A program made the position numbers and the translations under genes. The notes beneath the pieces were generated by a model. It had not been told where the DNA came from. It made no database searches and saw only the letters and a list, made by a program, of their open reading frames with translations. From positions 1-35,633 of the forward strand of contig JADGJT010000088.1 of assembly GCA_027604005.1 (NCBI GenBank): a DNA stretch of 35,633 nucleotides, in the 5' to 3' direction. Positions 19,951 to 30,002 of the stretch are shown here, piece by piece (position 1 is the stretch's first letter; each line of letters begins with the position of its first letter). The DNA is from Dinochytrium kinnereticum. Its lineage: Eukaryota > Chytridiomycota > Chytridiomycetes > Chytridiales > Chytridiaceae.

Positions 19951-22669
19951 TTAGTAGGAACGACCCCATAGAGTGTAGCTGACTGCCTTGTGATCGCAGG
20001 CGAAACACTTCGTCACTCCAGGCTTGAGTGGGTTCTCCTTGGGCTGCTCGAAGGGAATACAGAGGGTCTTTGCACCCATGGATGGAGCCTTCTCGTCAAC
20101 AGGGTTGTCTCCCTCAGCACTGAATATATTTATACATTAGCTCTGACTAAAGGAATGATGGGAAATAGATCTTACATTCTACCACTGCGTTCCTTCACGT
20201 CCTTCTCGCACTGAACACGCTCACACCAGGGGGCAAGGATAATGTTCTTGCCGTCCAAAGCCTTAACGAATCCATCCCACGATTCCAAACGAATGAGGTG
20301 CTGGTCCCTCTCGGCCTTCGCCTTATCAAACATCTCCTTTTGTATTTTAACCAAGAGCTCGTTGATGGTCTTTCCAACGTCCTTCAGGGAAATCTGGGTT
20401 GCATTACCAGCAAGACGGAAGACAGCCCTAGTCTCGTTCTTCGCGATATCCTTCGGACCGACCTCAAGTCGGATAGGGACACCCTATTTATGGAAGCATT
20501 TAAGTAAGTAGAATCTAAGCGTAATGATGCTTACCCTCATCTCCCAGTGGTTAAACTTGTATCCAGGAGTGTAGTTGTCACGGAAATCACCCTTCGAGCG
20601 AATGCCAGCCGCTTTCAAAGTCTGAACTAGGTCCTCTGCATATTTGTTGATCTTCTCCCTCTCCTCCTGGGTGGTCTTGGCGGTAATACCAGTAGGAACA
20701 ACAACAGCCTGGATGGCAGCCACCTTTGGGGGCAAAACCAATCCCTTATCATCTCCGTGAACCATAACTACCACACCGAGGGTACGGGTAGAAAGACCCC
20801 AAGAGTTCTGCCAGATAAACTGCTTCTCTCCAGCATCATTCTCGATAAGAATCTTGAACATCTTAGCAAAGTTCTGGCCAAGGCAGTGAGAGGTGGCTCC
20901 CTGAATACCACGACCAGTAGTGGGAACAAAGCCTTCGACCGTGGTAGTGTAGAGACCCCCGGCGAACTTTTCGTTCTCAGACTTGACACCAGGAACGACG
21001 GGGACTGCGAGAAGCTCTTCGTAGACACGACGGTAAAGGTCGAGGATCTGACGGACCTCAACGTCGGCCTCCGCCTTTGTAGCGAATGCCGTGTGGCCCT
21101 CCTGCCACAAGAACTCACGAGTACGAAGGAAAGGCTCTAAACAGTTTGTAAGTATCAGAAGCTGTGACTTATTGCCTTACGGGGGTTCTTGAACTCCCAT
21201 CGAACAACGTTGCACCACTGGTTCAGCCTAATAGGAAGATCACGGTGACTCTGAACCCATTTAGCGTAGGCGGGGTACATTACGGTCTCGGAGGTGGGGC
21301 GGACGGCGACGGGTTCAGCAAGGTCTGTCTCTCCACTGAAATTCATCAGATTAAATGCCAAATGGCTCGTGTTCAACTTACGCCTTAGTGACCCATGCAA
21401 CTTCGGGGGCAAAACCTTCGATATGGTCCTTTTCACGCTCAAGGGCCCTGCGCGACACAAACATGGGAAAGTAGCAATCCTCGACACCGAGGTCCTCAAT
21501 CTCCTTTCCGAAGAAGTCTGCAGGAAAGGCGTAAACTAAAGGAAAGACACGAGGCAAAAGAAGAACAAGAATTACAAACTTTGAATCTCCTTCCAGATCT
21601 TGAAAGCCCAGGGACGAATGATGTAGCAACCACTAACATCGTAGTAGTCCATCATCTCAGTTCGAGTAAGAACCTGCTGGTACCAAAGGGGGAAGTCCTC
21701 GGATTTCTTAACCTCAATACCAATCTTAACCTCCTTGGAGGAGCCCTCCTCTGCCGCAGCAGCACCGCCCGTCTTGGGCTTGCTGGCAGCCGCGGACTTG
21801 GCAGACTTGGCAGCGGCGGGGGCGGCAGCGGGGACGGTAAGGTTGGCGAAATCAACAGATTTGATCTCGAAACCTTCACCACTAATGAAGGATCGCACGT
21901 TCGCAGCTGACACAAAGACGGATTGGGTTGCGGAGAAAGCGCGGAAGCACAGGTGGGTGGTGGGCTTGGCAAAAAGGCGGCTATCGACTACGACGGAGAT
22001 GGATGCCTTGTCCTCAACATTCACCAAGGCAAAGGGGGATACTGGAATGGGTGAGTCAAAACAGAGAATTCAAGGAATCACATAGGGGCAGATATAAATA
22101 TGACTGAAAAACTAACCGTCAAGGCGAGGAACCTTGAAAAGGCCAGTAACCAAATCATCAGCAGCCGCCCGAGCCTCCTTGGCTCCAAGGTGCTTTCCAA
22201 GAGCCCCAATACCGAATTCACTGTCCTCCAAAGCAATCACGAGGATGGGAACAGCATCGGCACCCTTGGCTTTCAGAACCAAAGTCTTGGTCAACGAAAA
22301 GTCCGTGATGCCAGCAGGAGGGTTTGCCTTCACGGTCTCAACCCACTCCTTTGCCGAGGCAGAGGATGGATGATCATGAAACTTGAAGCGGAAGCTTCGA
22401 TCCTCGAGAAGTTTCTTAAGAGAGTCCGCAGTGTTCATTTTTGCAGTAGCGATCAGCGTATCCAATTCTTCTCTTGAAAGGGTCTTTCTCTTGGCCGACG
22501 CAAATGAGCGAACGTGCAAGTAGCAATGGGTTGGGGCGAGGTCTATACGGGGGATTGATCGTATAGTGCTGAGGCTAGGCCTTGCAATGAAGAGTCTCTG
22601 CTGATGCGAGAAAAGCGGTAGGAGGATGGAGGATGTCTTTATGAACCGCGTTGATGCCTTGAATTGCAT
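19951..22669 (-). CDS. Prolyl-tRNA synthetase with N-terminal YbaK-type editing domain
   Basis: Seven exons on the minus strand: 22669-22117, 22041-21580, 21517-21382, 21335-21181, 21136-20535, 20483-20176, 20119-19951; 794 aa from the first Met. It charges tRNA-Pro. The N-terminal domain (about 78-185) is YbaK/INS-like, used to deacylate mischarged Ala-tRNA-Pro. An Ala/Lys-rich linker follows. The class II catalytic core is of the archaeal/eukaryotic type: [20 protein letters not shown], motif 2 near [31 protein letters not shown], and [12 protein letters not shown]. The anticodon-binding domain and a zinc-type C-terminal domain ([13 protein letters not shown]) end in a terminal Tyr. Residues 1-77 form a presequence-like extension before M78 (22438), which is the start that matches the yeast cytosolic enzyme. 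Both starts may be used. Confidence 0.93.
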
Positions 22670-23715
22670 ACACGGAGAATATTTTCCGCGAGACTCGAAT
22701 CACTGTGAAAAAAAAGGAAATCGCTGTGCAGGGCCAATGGACGTCTTTTGGCAAATGCTGGTGCCTCGACTCATGCAAAACAGGAGGAGGCAAGCTGGAA
22801 TATTTCAGAGGGAATGCCAATGGGGATTAAAACTGCAGTGGGATGTATGTGTTTATTGATTGTGTGGACATAAAAACCCTGCAAAACCTTCATGAACTTC
22901 CCTGCAGGCAAACCTTCATTTGAAACAGGATATCTCACACAAATAAAGAATAACAGCCATGATTCCATCTGTCCATCATCTTGTGTGGGGTCGTGCACCA
23001 TATACATCTCAAATCTCCATCCGCATAACAAAGCCCAGTCTAAGCATAGCGAGCAACTCACCCCAGAAATAACAACAAACCCATGAGCAGCAAACATCAT
23101 TTGCGTGGCTCATCTTTTGCCCTTCTTCCAAATCCGCGGATGCCAGACGGCCCTGTATCAATCGTCTTGGCTCTCAACTTTTTTTGTGTTTCCTCGACTT
23201 TTGGCTCACGCCCACCTCTTCGTGCGATTCGGGAAACGCCATCACCACAGACCAGTAAACCTCCCATCACGAACTCCTGCGGTAGGTAGCTGCACGCTGA
23301 GGCTGTAATTGTCCGCGCTGGCGTTCATTGCCCTTGCCCACGTCCCCTTTCACCACGGCCTTAACATTTCCCTTAATTTGCACGTAGGCAGCAGGTGTCG
23401 CATCACCTTACTCCACATCTTCTTAAGCCTATTGGGCGAGAGACGTGGCCTCTGTCGTGACTGTGTAGCTAATAACGACCTTTCGGAGTTCTAAGAGTCT
23501 TTGTGCAGGCTTGGCGAAGCCTCGTCAACAGCCATTACCCTTCTGTTCACGGTTTCAAGTGACCATTTGCAAACGGCCCATTCGTAGCGTTGGGACCGAG
23601 ATAACCTTGGAAAACAACTCAATAGGATTGATTAGCTCAGATCCCACATTCTCGTCATAGCAGTAAGCCAGACTTTTCTCTGGAACCCACTTCAACACGA
23701 GGCGTTTCATCAAGG
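22670..23715. other. Divergent intergenic region (prolyl-tRNA synthetase / SANT protein)
   Basis: 1046 bases with no recognisable coding sequence or RNA gene. Short open frames exist on both strands but show no motifs. C-rich stretches alternate with mixed sequence. The size would allow long 5' leaders or separate promoters for both genes. Confidence 0.5.
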
Positions 23716-26217
23716 ATGGACACTGGACTAAACAACCAAACCACTGCCACTGCAACACCGCCGGTCTCTTCTAAGGAAACCACGGCAGACGCTCCTGCCA
23801 GTTCTGAGAAACCTATCCTCCCTCGTGATGCGTCCGATTTCCCGGTCGTGCCGGCCTCCCTGATCTCTGGAACACTTGCCCCTGACCTCGCAACGACTGG
23901 GCCCACGGATGCGTTTACTGACCTCAGTCAAGGTAGAAGGTCATCGCTGGTAGCATCCCTGAGATCTCTTAAAGGCTCGAACGCACTTCATTCAGACTTG
24001 GAGTTGGATGACATGAGCATTGATGATATGAAGATTGGGGGGTTGACGGAGCTTGATTTGTCGGGATGGGATGATTATGAGACTACCATTACGGTTGCCC
24101 CGGGTGCTGAGAAGCCACTTGGATCGTCTGGGGAGTCTAGCATGGAGGGTGGGTTGAATGATGACGTGGCATTCGCTGCCGGCAGATTCGGCACTGGCAT
24201 GCCAGACTTTGATGACCTAGATGAGCAAAGACTGTCAGTAAATGAGCCCATGGATACTTATGAGCCTAATGAAGCTCAAGACGAAGATATGGGCCTAACT
24301 GGTGCCGGTACTGCGTATCCTACCTTAGACGCGACAAAGGCTTCTACAAAAATCTCGACTGCCGCTCCCCAAAGTTCAGTTGAGGCACCCAACAAGACTT
24401 CACCCGAACGGAGAGCAACAGCCTCTGCAGCGTCTGAAACGTCAACGCCTCCTCCGAAAACTCCTAAAAAGCCACAATCGCGACGCAGGTCAGAGGCTTC
24501 ACTCTTGGAAGACTCGATGCAAAGCCGCTACCGCAAGCAAATCGACGACGGAGCTGACCTCCCCATTGCCAAGCGTACGCGAAGGAACCGAAGGGGTGCC
24601 GCAGGGGAGGACGATGGAATGGGGTCTGGGTCAGCCAGTCCTATTTCTAACGGCGTTTATAACGAGTCCAAGAGTTTGAATGCGTCTGCAGGAATTTTGG
24701 CGGCTGCTATTGAGGCGAGTGCAGGGCCTCCCAATCTAGACAAAGCCCGGCTTGGAGAAAGGGAGGAGGGAGGGGGAACTGCTGTTTCGACGCCTGCAAC
24801 GAATGGAAGTCGGGGGAGCGTTGGGAGCGAGCAGAGTAGGAAAGAGGTTGGGACGCCTACTTCTCTGGTTGAGGGGCGGAGAGGTAGGATAGGGAGTAAG
24901 AGCGCTGGAACTGGGTCTGAGAAGAAGCGGAAGAGGAAGACCTTACTTGTTAATCAAAATGAGGAGGAGAATGATGACGATGATGACGCGAGCTTGCCGT
25001 CTTCTCCTGTTCCTTCACGGCACTCGAGAACTGCATCCCCCCTTTCTCCTTTCGAGGAGGAAGAGATTGCCACGCCTCGCCTTGCTGGCGGGGTCGACCA
25101 CCTTGCTGACTCCTCTACTCAGTCCTCCTCTATTGACCTCCCTCCACCACCCTCCCTTCCACTATCACTGGCACCAAAGGATCGAGAAGAAACTCCTTCC
25201 GAATCCCTTCCAACTGACGGCCCATCACCTCCCTTGGCTGCAGCCTCAACCCTCTTAGCGACAACGAAACCTATAACCCGCTCCGCCCTACTCAAGGACG
25301 CGAGTTTAGCCGCCACCGTCGCCGCAGCCGCCGCAGCCTCCGCCATAGCTGTTGGAAGACGCAGAGGACCTGGTCAACGATCCAAAGACAAGGCTGAGAT
25401 TGGCCTAGCGGCAGCGTTTGCCAAATCCGCCTTCTTCCGTCCCTACAATCCCTCCAAGATGGCCGCAGTGATCCCACCACTGATGGTCGCCTCCCCGAAG
25501 GAGTTCAGCGAGTCTGTAAAATCTGATCCGGGGGGTAGCCTTCCCGGGACTTTACCGAGATTATTTGTGGAGCCTCCGGAGCCTTTTGTGAGGGTTTTTG
25601 GAGATAGCGTTACGGCTTTGTCCGTTGGTGAACATACTGTTGGGCCTTTGCCGGATGAAGCTGTGGAGGCTGTTGGGGTGAAGGAGGAGCCTTGGCTTCC
25701 TGGGGAGATTGAGGCGTTGGATAGAGGGCTCGAGGCTTGTGGGAGGAATTTCACGTTGCTGTCGAGGGATTACGTGCCGACCCGAACAACGGCGGAGTGC
25801 GTGTCAGCGTATTATCGACGCAAGCACTCGCTTCGCTATACAAAAGTGAAGCTTTACAAGAAGCGAGTTCAACGCGATGAAGAAGAATACGTCCGGTACG
25901 TGAACGGTGTGGCCAAATTCATCGTCAGCGAATCCAAACGACTCAAAGCTGAGAAACCGCGAAACGTTGCTCCTAGCTTGCTTGGAGATCGACAGCCTGT
26001 CTTTGGCGGAGGTATTTTTACATCGGAGGAGGGATCTAAGGGAGTTGATCCGAGGTTTGAGCAGTTTAGAAGACTTTCGGCGAGGGTTGGGATGGGGGGG
26101 GAGATGATTTTGAGTTGTTTTGGGAAGGATTCTGTCCCGCCTCCTGAGAATTTACCGCCTGTTAGAAGTGCCAGGACTAGAGGTCCAAGGGTCAATGATG
26201 ATTTTGTGAGGTTTTGA
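23716..26217 (+). CDS. SANT-domain nuclear protein (possible co-repressor type)
   Basis: Single exon, 833 aa. Most of the protein is low-complexity Ser/Pro/Glu/Asp sequence with basic nuclear-localisation-like clusters (AKRTRRNRR near 290, EKKRKRK near 400). A short Ala-rich helix lies near 530-545. The only clear domain is a SANT/Myb-like fold near residues 656-710: EEPWLPGEIEALDRGLEACG, then RNFTLLSRDYVPTRTTAECV and SAYYRRKHS. This resembles the SANT of ELM2-SANT proteins, which recruit histone deacetylases. A weak ELM2-like VGEHTVGPLP sequence lies just upstream at about 637-646. A chromatin role is therefore inferred, not shown. A basic Tyr/Lys-rich helix follows the SANT domain. Confidence 0.78.
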   Translation: MDTGLNNQTTATATPPVSSKETTADAPASSEKPILPRDASDFPVVPASLISGTLAPDLATTGPTDAFTDLSQGRRSSLVASLRSLKGSNALHSDLELDDMSIDDMKIGGLTELDLSGWDDYETTITVAPGAEKPLGSSGESSMEGGLNDDVAFAAGRFGTGMPDFDDLDEQRLSVNEPMDTYEPNEAQDEDMGLTGAGTAYPTLDATKASTKISTAAPQSSVEAPNKTSPERRATASAASETSTPPPKTPKKPQSRRRSEASLLEDSMQSRYRKQIDDGADLPIAKRTRRNRRGAAGEDDGMGSGSASPISNGVYNESKSLNASAGILAAAIEASAGPPNLDKARLGEREEGGGTAVSTPATNGSRGSVGSEQSRKEVGTPTSLVEGRRGRIGSKSAGTGSEKKRKRKTLLVNQNEEENDDDDDASLPSSPVPSRHSRTASPLSPFEEEEIATPRLAGGVDHLADSSTQSSSIDLPPPPSLPLSLAPKDREETPSESLPTDGPSPPLAAASTLLATTKPITRSALLKDASLAATVAAAAAASAIAVGRRRGPGQRSKDKAEIGLAAAFAKSAFFRPYNPSKMAAVIPPLMVASPKEFSESVKSDPGGSLPGTLPRLFVEPPEPFVRVFGDSVTALSVGEHTVGPLPDEAVEAVGVKEEPWLPGEIEALDRGLEACGRNFTLLSRDYVPTRTTAECVSAYYRRKHSLRYTKVKLYKKRVQRDEEEYVRYVNGVAKFIVSESKRLKAEKPRNVAPSLLGDRQPVFGGGIFTSEEGSKGVDPRFEQFRRLSARVGMGGEMILSCFGKDSVPPPENLPPVRSARTRGPRVNDDFVRF

Positions 26218-27230
26218 AGAGATCTGGGAGGGTATATTGTTTTTATTGATTTTTCATGGCTTATTTGGCTGTGTTTGTGTGGCGGTCAGGGGGTTCCTTG
26301 CGTTTTCTTCTTTTCCTCTTTATTATTTTCTTCCTTTGTTGGAAATGGTTTAGGTTCTTCTTGTCTCCACTCCCTGTATTATTCTCCTTTTCTTACTTTT
26401 CTTTCTTTTCTTTTGAGCTTGGTTTCCCTCTTTTTTACTGTTAGAGCGATTATCTAGTTGCTCGTCCTCCCCCCCTTCCCATATCGTACATCTTCTAGAA
26501 ACAAATAAAGAATAATGTAAAGAAAGAAGGATCTTCCTACCTCATCGAGGTGGCTTTCAGCCTTAGGTTCTGATAAACCTTTCTTACAGTGTAATATGCT
26601 TATGGGTTCTCTCTTCCAACAGTGATTATAGCTGGAATGTCGGGCTTAATAGGTACATTTAAGAAGCACAATCTATTTCGAGTTAGGGCAACCAGAGGAC
26701 TCTTGAGACGAACAACAAAAAGCCCCCATCTATACCATCTATTCGTGAGAAACCAAACTTAAGAAAACAAAACACACCAACTCGGAAGATCAATAGCAAG
26801 CAAAAAAAACAACAAAAAAACAAACTCCCACCCTTACAAAAAATAAAAAATGAAAAATCGGAAGAGCATAATGTCCCAAAAAAAACATTGATATTCAGAT
26901 TGAACTAAAGAGAAATGAAGGTAAACGGGGAATGGAGAGGAAGGGAGAGATGAAGGAGAGGGTGTGGGGGGGAGGAAGATGTCGAAACGCTTAATAAATA
27001 TAGAGCAGCCCAGCTGTCCCACATATACATGGTGCGACCATCAATAGAGGGTAAAAGAACGGGAGGAAAAGAACAAAAGAAAAGGGGTACCGTTGAAACC
27101 TATAAAGAGATAGGGTCCTTGAAAACAAAAAATAAACAGAAAAAAGGGATCAAGCAAAAACTGATATCTATCATCATTATCATCACCCAAAAGAAACAAA
27201 TAACGTATAAACTCCACAGCAAAAACGTCC
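26218..27230. other. Convergent intergenic region (SANT protein / GT31)
   Basis: 1013 bases between converging stops. The left part is T-rich and the right part is A-rich with AC/AAC simple sequence. No plausible gene was found; small open frames are low-complexity. A polyadenylation signal for the SANT gene is at 26504. Confidence 0.55.
26504..26509 (+). terminator. Candidate polyadenylation signal AATAAA (SANT gene)
   Basis: AATAAA lies 286 bases after the stop, after a long T-rich stretch, with AATAATG just downstream. It suggests a 3' UTR of about 300 bases. Confidence 0.35.
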
Positions 27231-29204
27231 TTAACACCTATACCGATCAACAATAACCCCACTCAAAACCCCGTTAACCTTCTCCCGCTTCCCAACCCCA
27301 TCCTTCATCCAACAAGTAGCCCCATCAAAAGCCCAAGCCAAGCATCTGGCCGTCCCAAAACAATACCCCTCACACATGCGAGCATTCGCGCAAGGTTTGT
27401 GATCAAAATCGTGACCGGGTCGATCGTAATCGGTTTCGGCGGAAGGGCGGACGGGGTTGAAGCTGTGGAGAATGTCGGCGGTTGTCACGCCTGTTTTAGG
27501 GTGCGAGGCGGTGGAGGTTGTCTCGATTTCGTAGAGACGTTGGATCTGCGTTGCGATAGTGGTTAGATAGGTGTTGATTTAAAAGCCGGAGGGCGTTGGA
27601 GGCAGATAATCAAGGTTATGTTACCTGGTAGGGGAGGAGATGATGAAAGACGTTGGGGCGGGTGCAGCCGTCTGAGGGGAAGGGAAACTGAAGGAGTTTG
27701 TTAAGTGACAATGTTCAGAGATTTACGAAAGGGAACTTACGTCGTCATTTGGTCTGTAAAAGTTAAGGAGCGTATGTTTAAGAAATGTTTAGGAAAAGCC
27801 AAAGAACTCGAGGATAAAAAAAAAAAGGAGACTCCAAGACTTACGGTTCCTTTTCAAAACCCTTTCCGGGTGTGATCAATACGCCAAGATCTCTAAGACA
27901 AAGAGCAACACGGACATCACCAGCTGATAGAAGAGAGATTTTGAAGAGTTATTGATTGTGATATCTTCTCGAGACAATATCTTCTCGAGACACTCACCCC
28001 AGCAGTCTCTGTACTTCCGAATACATTTTTCAATTCCTCCCATCATCATCTTAATAGCACCTCTGGATATAACTATTCCAGACCCTCCATGCGCAAAAAG
28101 CGGACCATCTCCAAAATTCGTGACGCCATCACATCCCAAAAAGACGTTAGCCGAACCTATGTAATGGGGTTTGTTGGGGTCCTTCTCCTTCAGGTATCGA
28201 TCCAGGTTATCGAAAAAGACGTAAGAGTCGTCATCGATCATGACGAACCAATCGGCGTTGGGGTAGGTCTTGTACAGGTATTCGAAACCAGGAAGGTTTT
28301 TGTGAGCATCCAGCTTCCAACCTCTTGAATCCTCTGCGGGAACCACTGCATCTTCTTTGGACCTTCTTTGCAACCCTCGACGTCGCTTTGGGGTAACATC
28401 ACCTTGCGGCTGAATCAACTCAAAGTCGTCAGGCATAGGAGACCCTTTCTGTTTCTTCTTCCCCGCCTCTTCCTTCTTCTCCATGGCAGCAATGCGACGA
28501 TCAACAAGGTCGTAAACACCGCTGTATACATCAATCATGGGGTGATCACCAATATGAATGCCAGGACTCTCCCCAATGATGACGAGGTTGTTGATCTTTT
28601 TCAGAAACGTGACGAGCTGAATGCTGGCCCTCTCCACCGCCACCTCCGCACCGGTCTTTAACGCCACAGCGAAGCGATCGTACTTTGAGTCTCCTGTCCT
28701 GGTGGATTTTCCAGACTGCAAAGAATCGGATGCATTCCTGAGAGATGTGAGGGCACGGTCAAAGGGCGTGTTGGGGGCATCAAAGAGAGGTTCGCCGATC
28801 TGCTCATTTGAGGAAGCGCTTGATTTCTTCCTTGCTGATGATCCCCATGAAAAGTCCGAGGAGGATGAATAATAAGGGGATGAGGATGAAGGGGAGGATG
28901 TAGAGTAGGTTATGTAGGGATGCGGTGATCGGAGGATTGAGAAGGAGAGGTAGCCAAGGGCCAGACAGATGATTGTGACAAACACCAGCTTCTGCCTTGA
29001 CAGGCCAGCGATGGATCTGAGGACTGAGCGCATGGGAGACGAAGCCCTGACTGCGAGTGATGGCTGGGAGAGGTTGATGGCGAGGGGGGGGGTGTCGGTC
29101 GTCTTTCTCCTGCTGGAGGAGGAGGTTATCGGCAGCATCTTGTGGTGTTGGTGGTGAAGCGGTCGGTGCCTATCGAGATAAAAGTCTTTTTTGTGCGCAA
29201 CCAA
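27231..29204 (-). CDS. GT31 (fringe/C1GALT1-like) glycosyltransferase with C-terminal PAN-like domain
   Basis: Five exons on the minus strand: 29204-27998, 27923-27845, 27753-27741, 27687-27625, 27545-27231; 558 aa. It is a type II Golgi membrane enzyme with a cytosolic N-terminus and TM helix at 73-91 (LVFVTIICLALGYLSFSIL), then a Ser-rich stem. The catalytic domain has WFVMIDDDSYVFFDNL with the metal-binding DDD at 324-326, GGSGIVISRGA, and the CWAGDVRVALCLRDLG block typical of fringe/core-1 enzymes. The C-terminal segment has CANARMCEGYCFGTARCLAW and ATCWMKDG, resembling the PAN/Apple modules of fungal relatives. Donor and acceptor sugars are unknown. A second Met at residue 23 is a possible start. 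Exon 3 is only 13 bases. Confidence 0.86.
27741..27753 (-). other. 13-base exon 3 of the GT31 gene
   Basis: On the minus strand ACCAAATGACGAC is bounded by a CAG acceptor and a GTAAGT donor. It completes a Pro codon and encodes PND D, linking EKEP to FPFPSDGC in frame. Confidence 0.82.
27961..27992. repeat. Exact 16-bp tandem duplication next to a 5' splice site
   Basis: ATATCTTCTCGAGACA is repeated twice without a gap (27961-27976 and 27977-27992) in intron 1 of the GT31 gene. The second copy ends at the last base of the GTGAGT donor (27997-27992 on the minus strand). Confidence 0.9.
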
Positions 29205-29449
29205 CCACCTGTTGCTGTGAAACAGCCAACCAACACACCGTCAAACAGACGCCAGGCAAGTTTTCTTTTCTTCTTTTCGTTTTGAAGCCACAAAAACTAA
29301 AAATAAATCATAACACGGTAAATACTTTAGTAAGAAGTGGAAGGGTTGGTTTCACGTTGACTCTGTTGGCAACACCACGACTGAGTCAACCAACCATCCA
29401 TTCATTGCCTTCCCTTGCCTTGTCCAGCAAAGACAGGAGGAGGGACGGA

Positions 29450-29488
29450 CCATCCATGTAATCCATCCATGTAATCCATCCATGTAAT
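29450..29488. repeat. 13-bp minisatellite, three copies
   Basis: CCATCCATGTAAT is repeated three times exactly in the GT31/thioredoxin-fold intergenic region. Confidence 0.9.
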
Positions 29489-29880
29489 CCACCGTCCATG
29501 GCTTGAAAGAAAGGGGGTTTGAGCCCGCAGCAGAAGATGGCCTGTGAAGAACTCAGCCAGATGCTGCTTGCTGCTTGGTTGGAGAGGTGTCGATCATCAC
29601 TGCCTGGTGCAGAATAAACGTGAACAGAACCCATGCATCCATCCACCCATCACTCTGCGCACAGCTTGAGTGAAAGCCGCCACCATACCTCCTCATGCAT
29701 GCTTGCCGTGAGCGGGACAGCATCGCCTGCGGTCGTCACCATGAAGCAGAGGTGCGACGGTCTCTCGGACACCAACCCAATCAACCTTCCAACGGTATCC
29801 CTGCGTTGTTTGTCAGATTCCATTTCGTCATCTTGAGCTTGCGCGTTGAAGTTATCCCAAAGTTCTGCCGACGCTGCTGC

Positions 29881-29887
29881 TATAAAT
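29881..29887 (+). promoter_or_regulatory. Candidate TATA box of the thioredoxin-fold gene
   Basis: TATAAAT lies 122 bases upstream of the start codon at 30003. A CATCC run follows about 14 bases later, so transcription would begin in or just after the pyrimidine-rich run. Confidence 0.4.
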
Positions 29888-29900
29888 CGTCAATCCCCTC

Positions 29901-29930
29901 CATCCCATCCCATCCCATCCCATCCCATCC
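29901..29930. repeat. (CATCC)6 pentanucleotide repeat
   Basis: Six uninterrupted CATCC units lie between the candidate TATA box and the start codon of the thioredoxin-fold gene, in the probable transcription-start or 5' UTR region. Confidence 0.9.
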
Positions 29931-30002
29931 CATCACAACCCTTCAACCAACAACCAGCAACCAGCAAGTCTGCTCATTCTGCTCGCTTCAACCAGTCGAA
30001 CA

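Larger units (their letters stand above)
29205..30002. other. Divergent intergenic region (GT31 / thioredoxin-fold protein)
   Basis: 798 bases between opposite start codons. It contains a 13-bp minisatellite (29450-29488), a TATA-like element (29881) and a CATCC pentanucleotide run (29901-29930). No coding signal was found. Confidence 0.55.

Noticed and set aside
29450..29488. Possible CRISPR-like array
   Set aside because: The three 13-bp units are contiguous with no spacers; this is a simple minisatellite in a eukaryotic genome.
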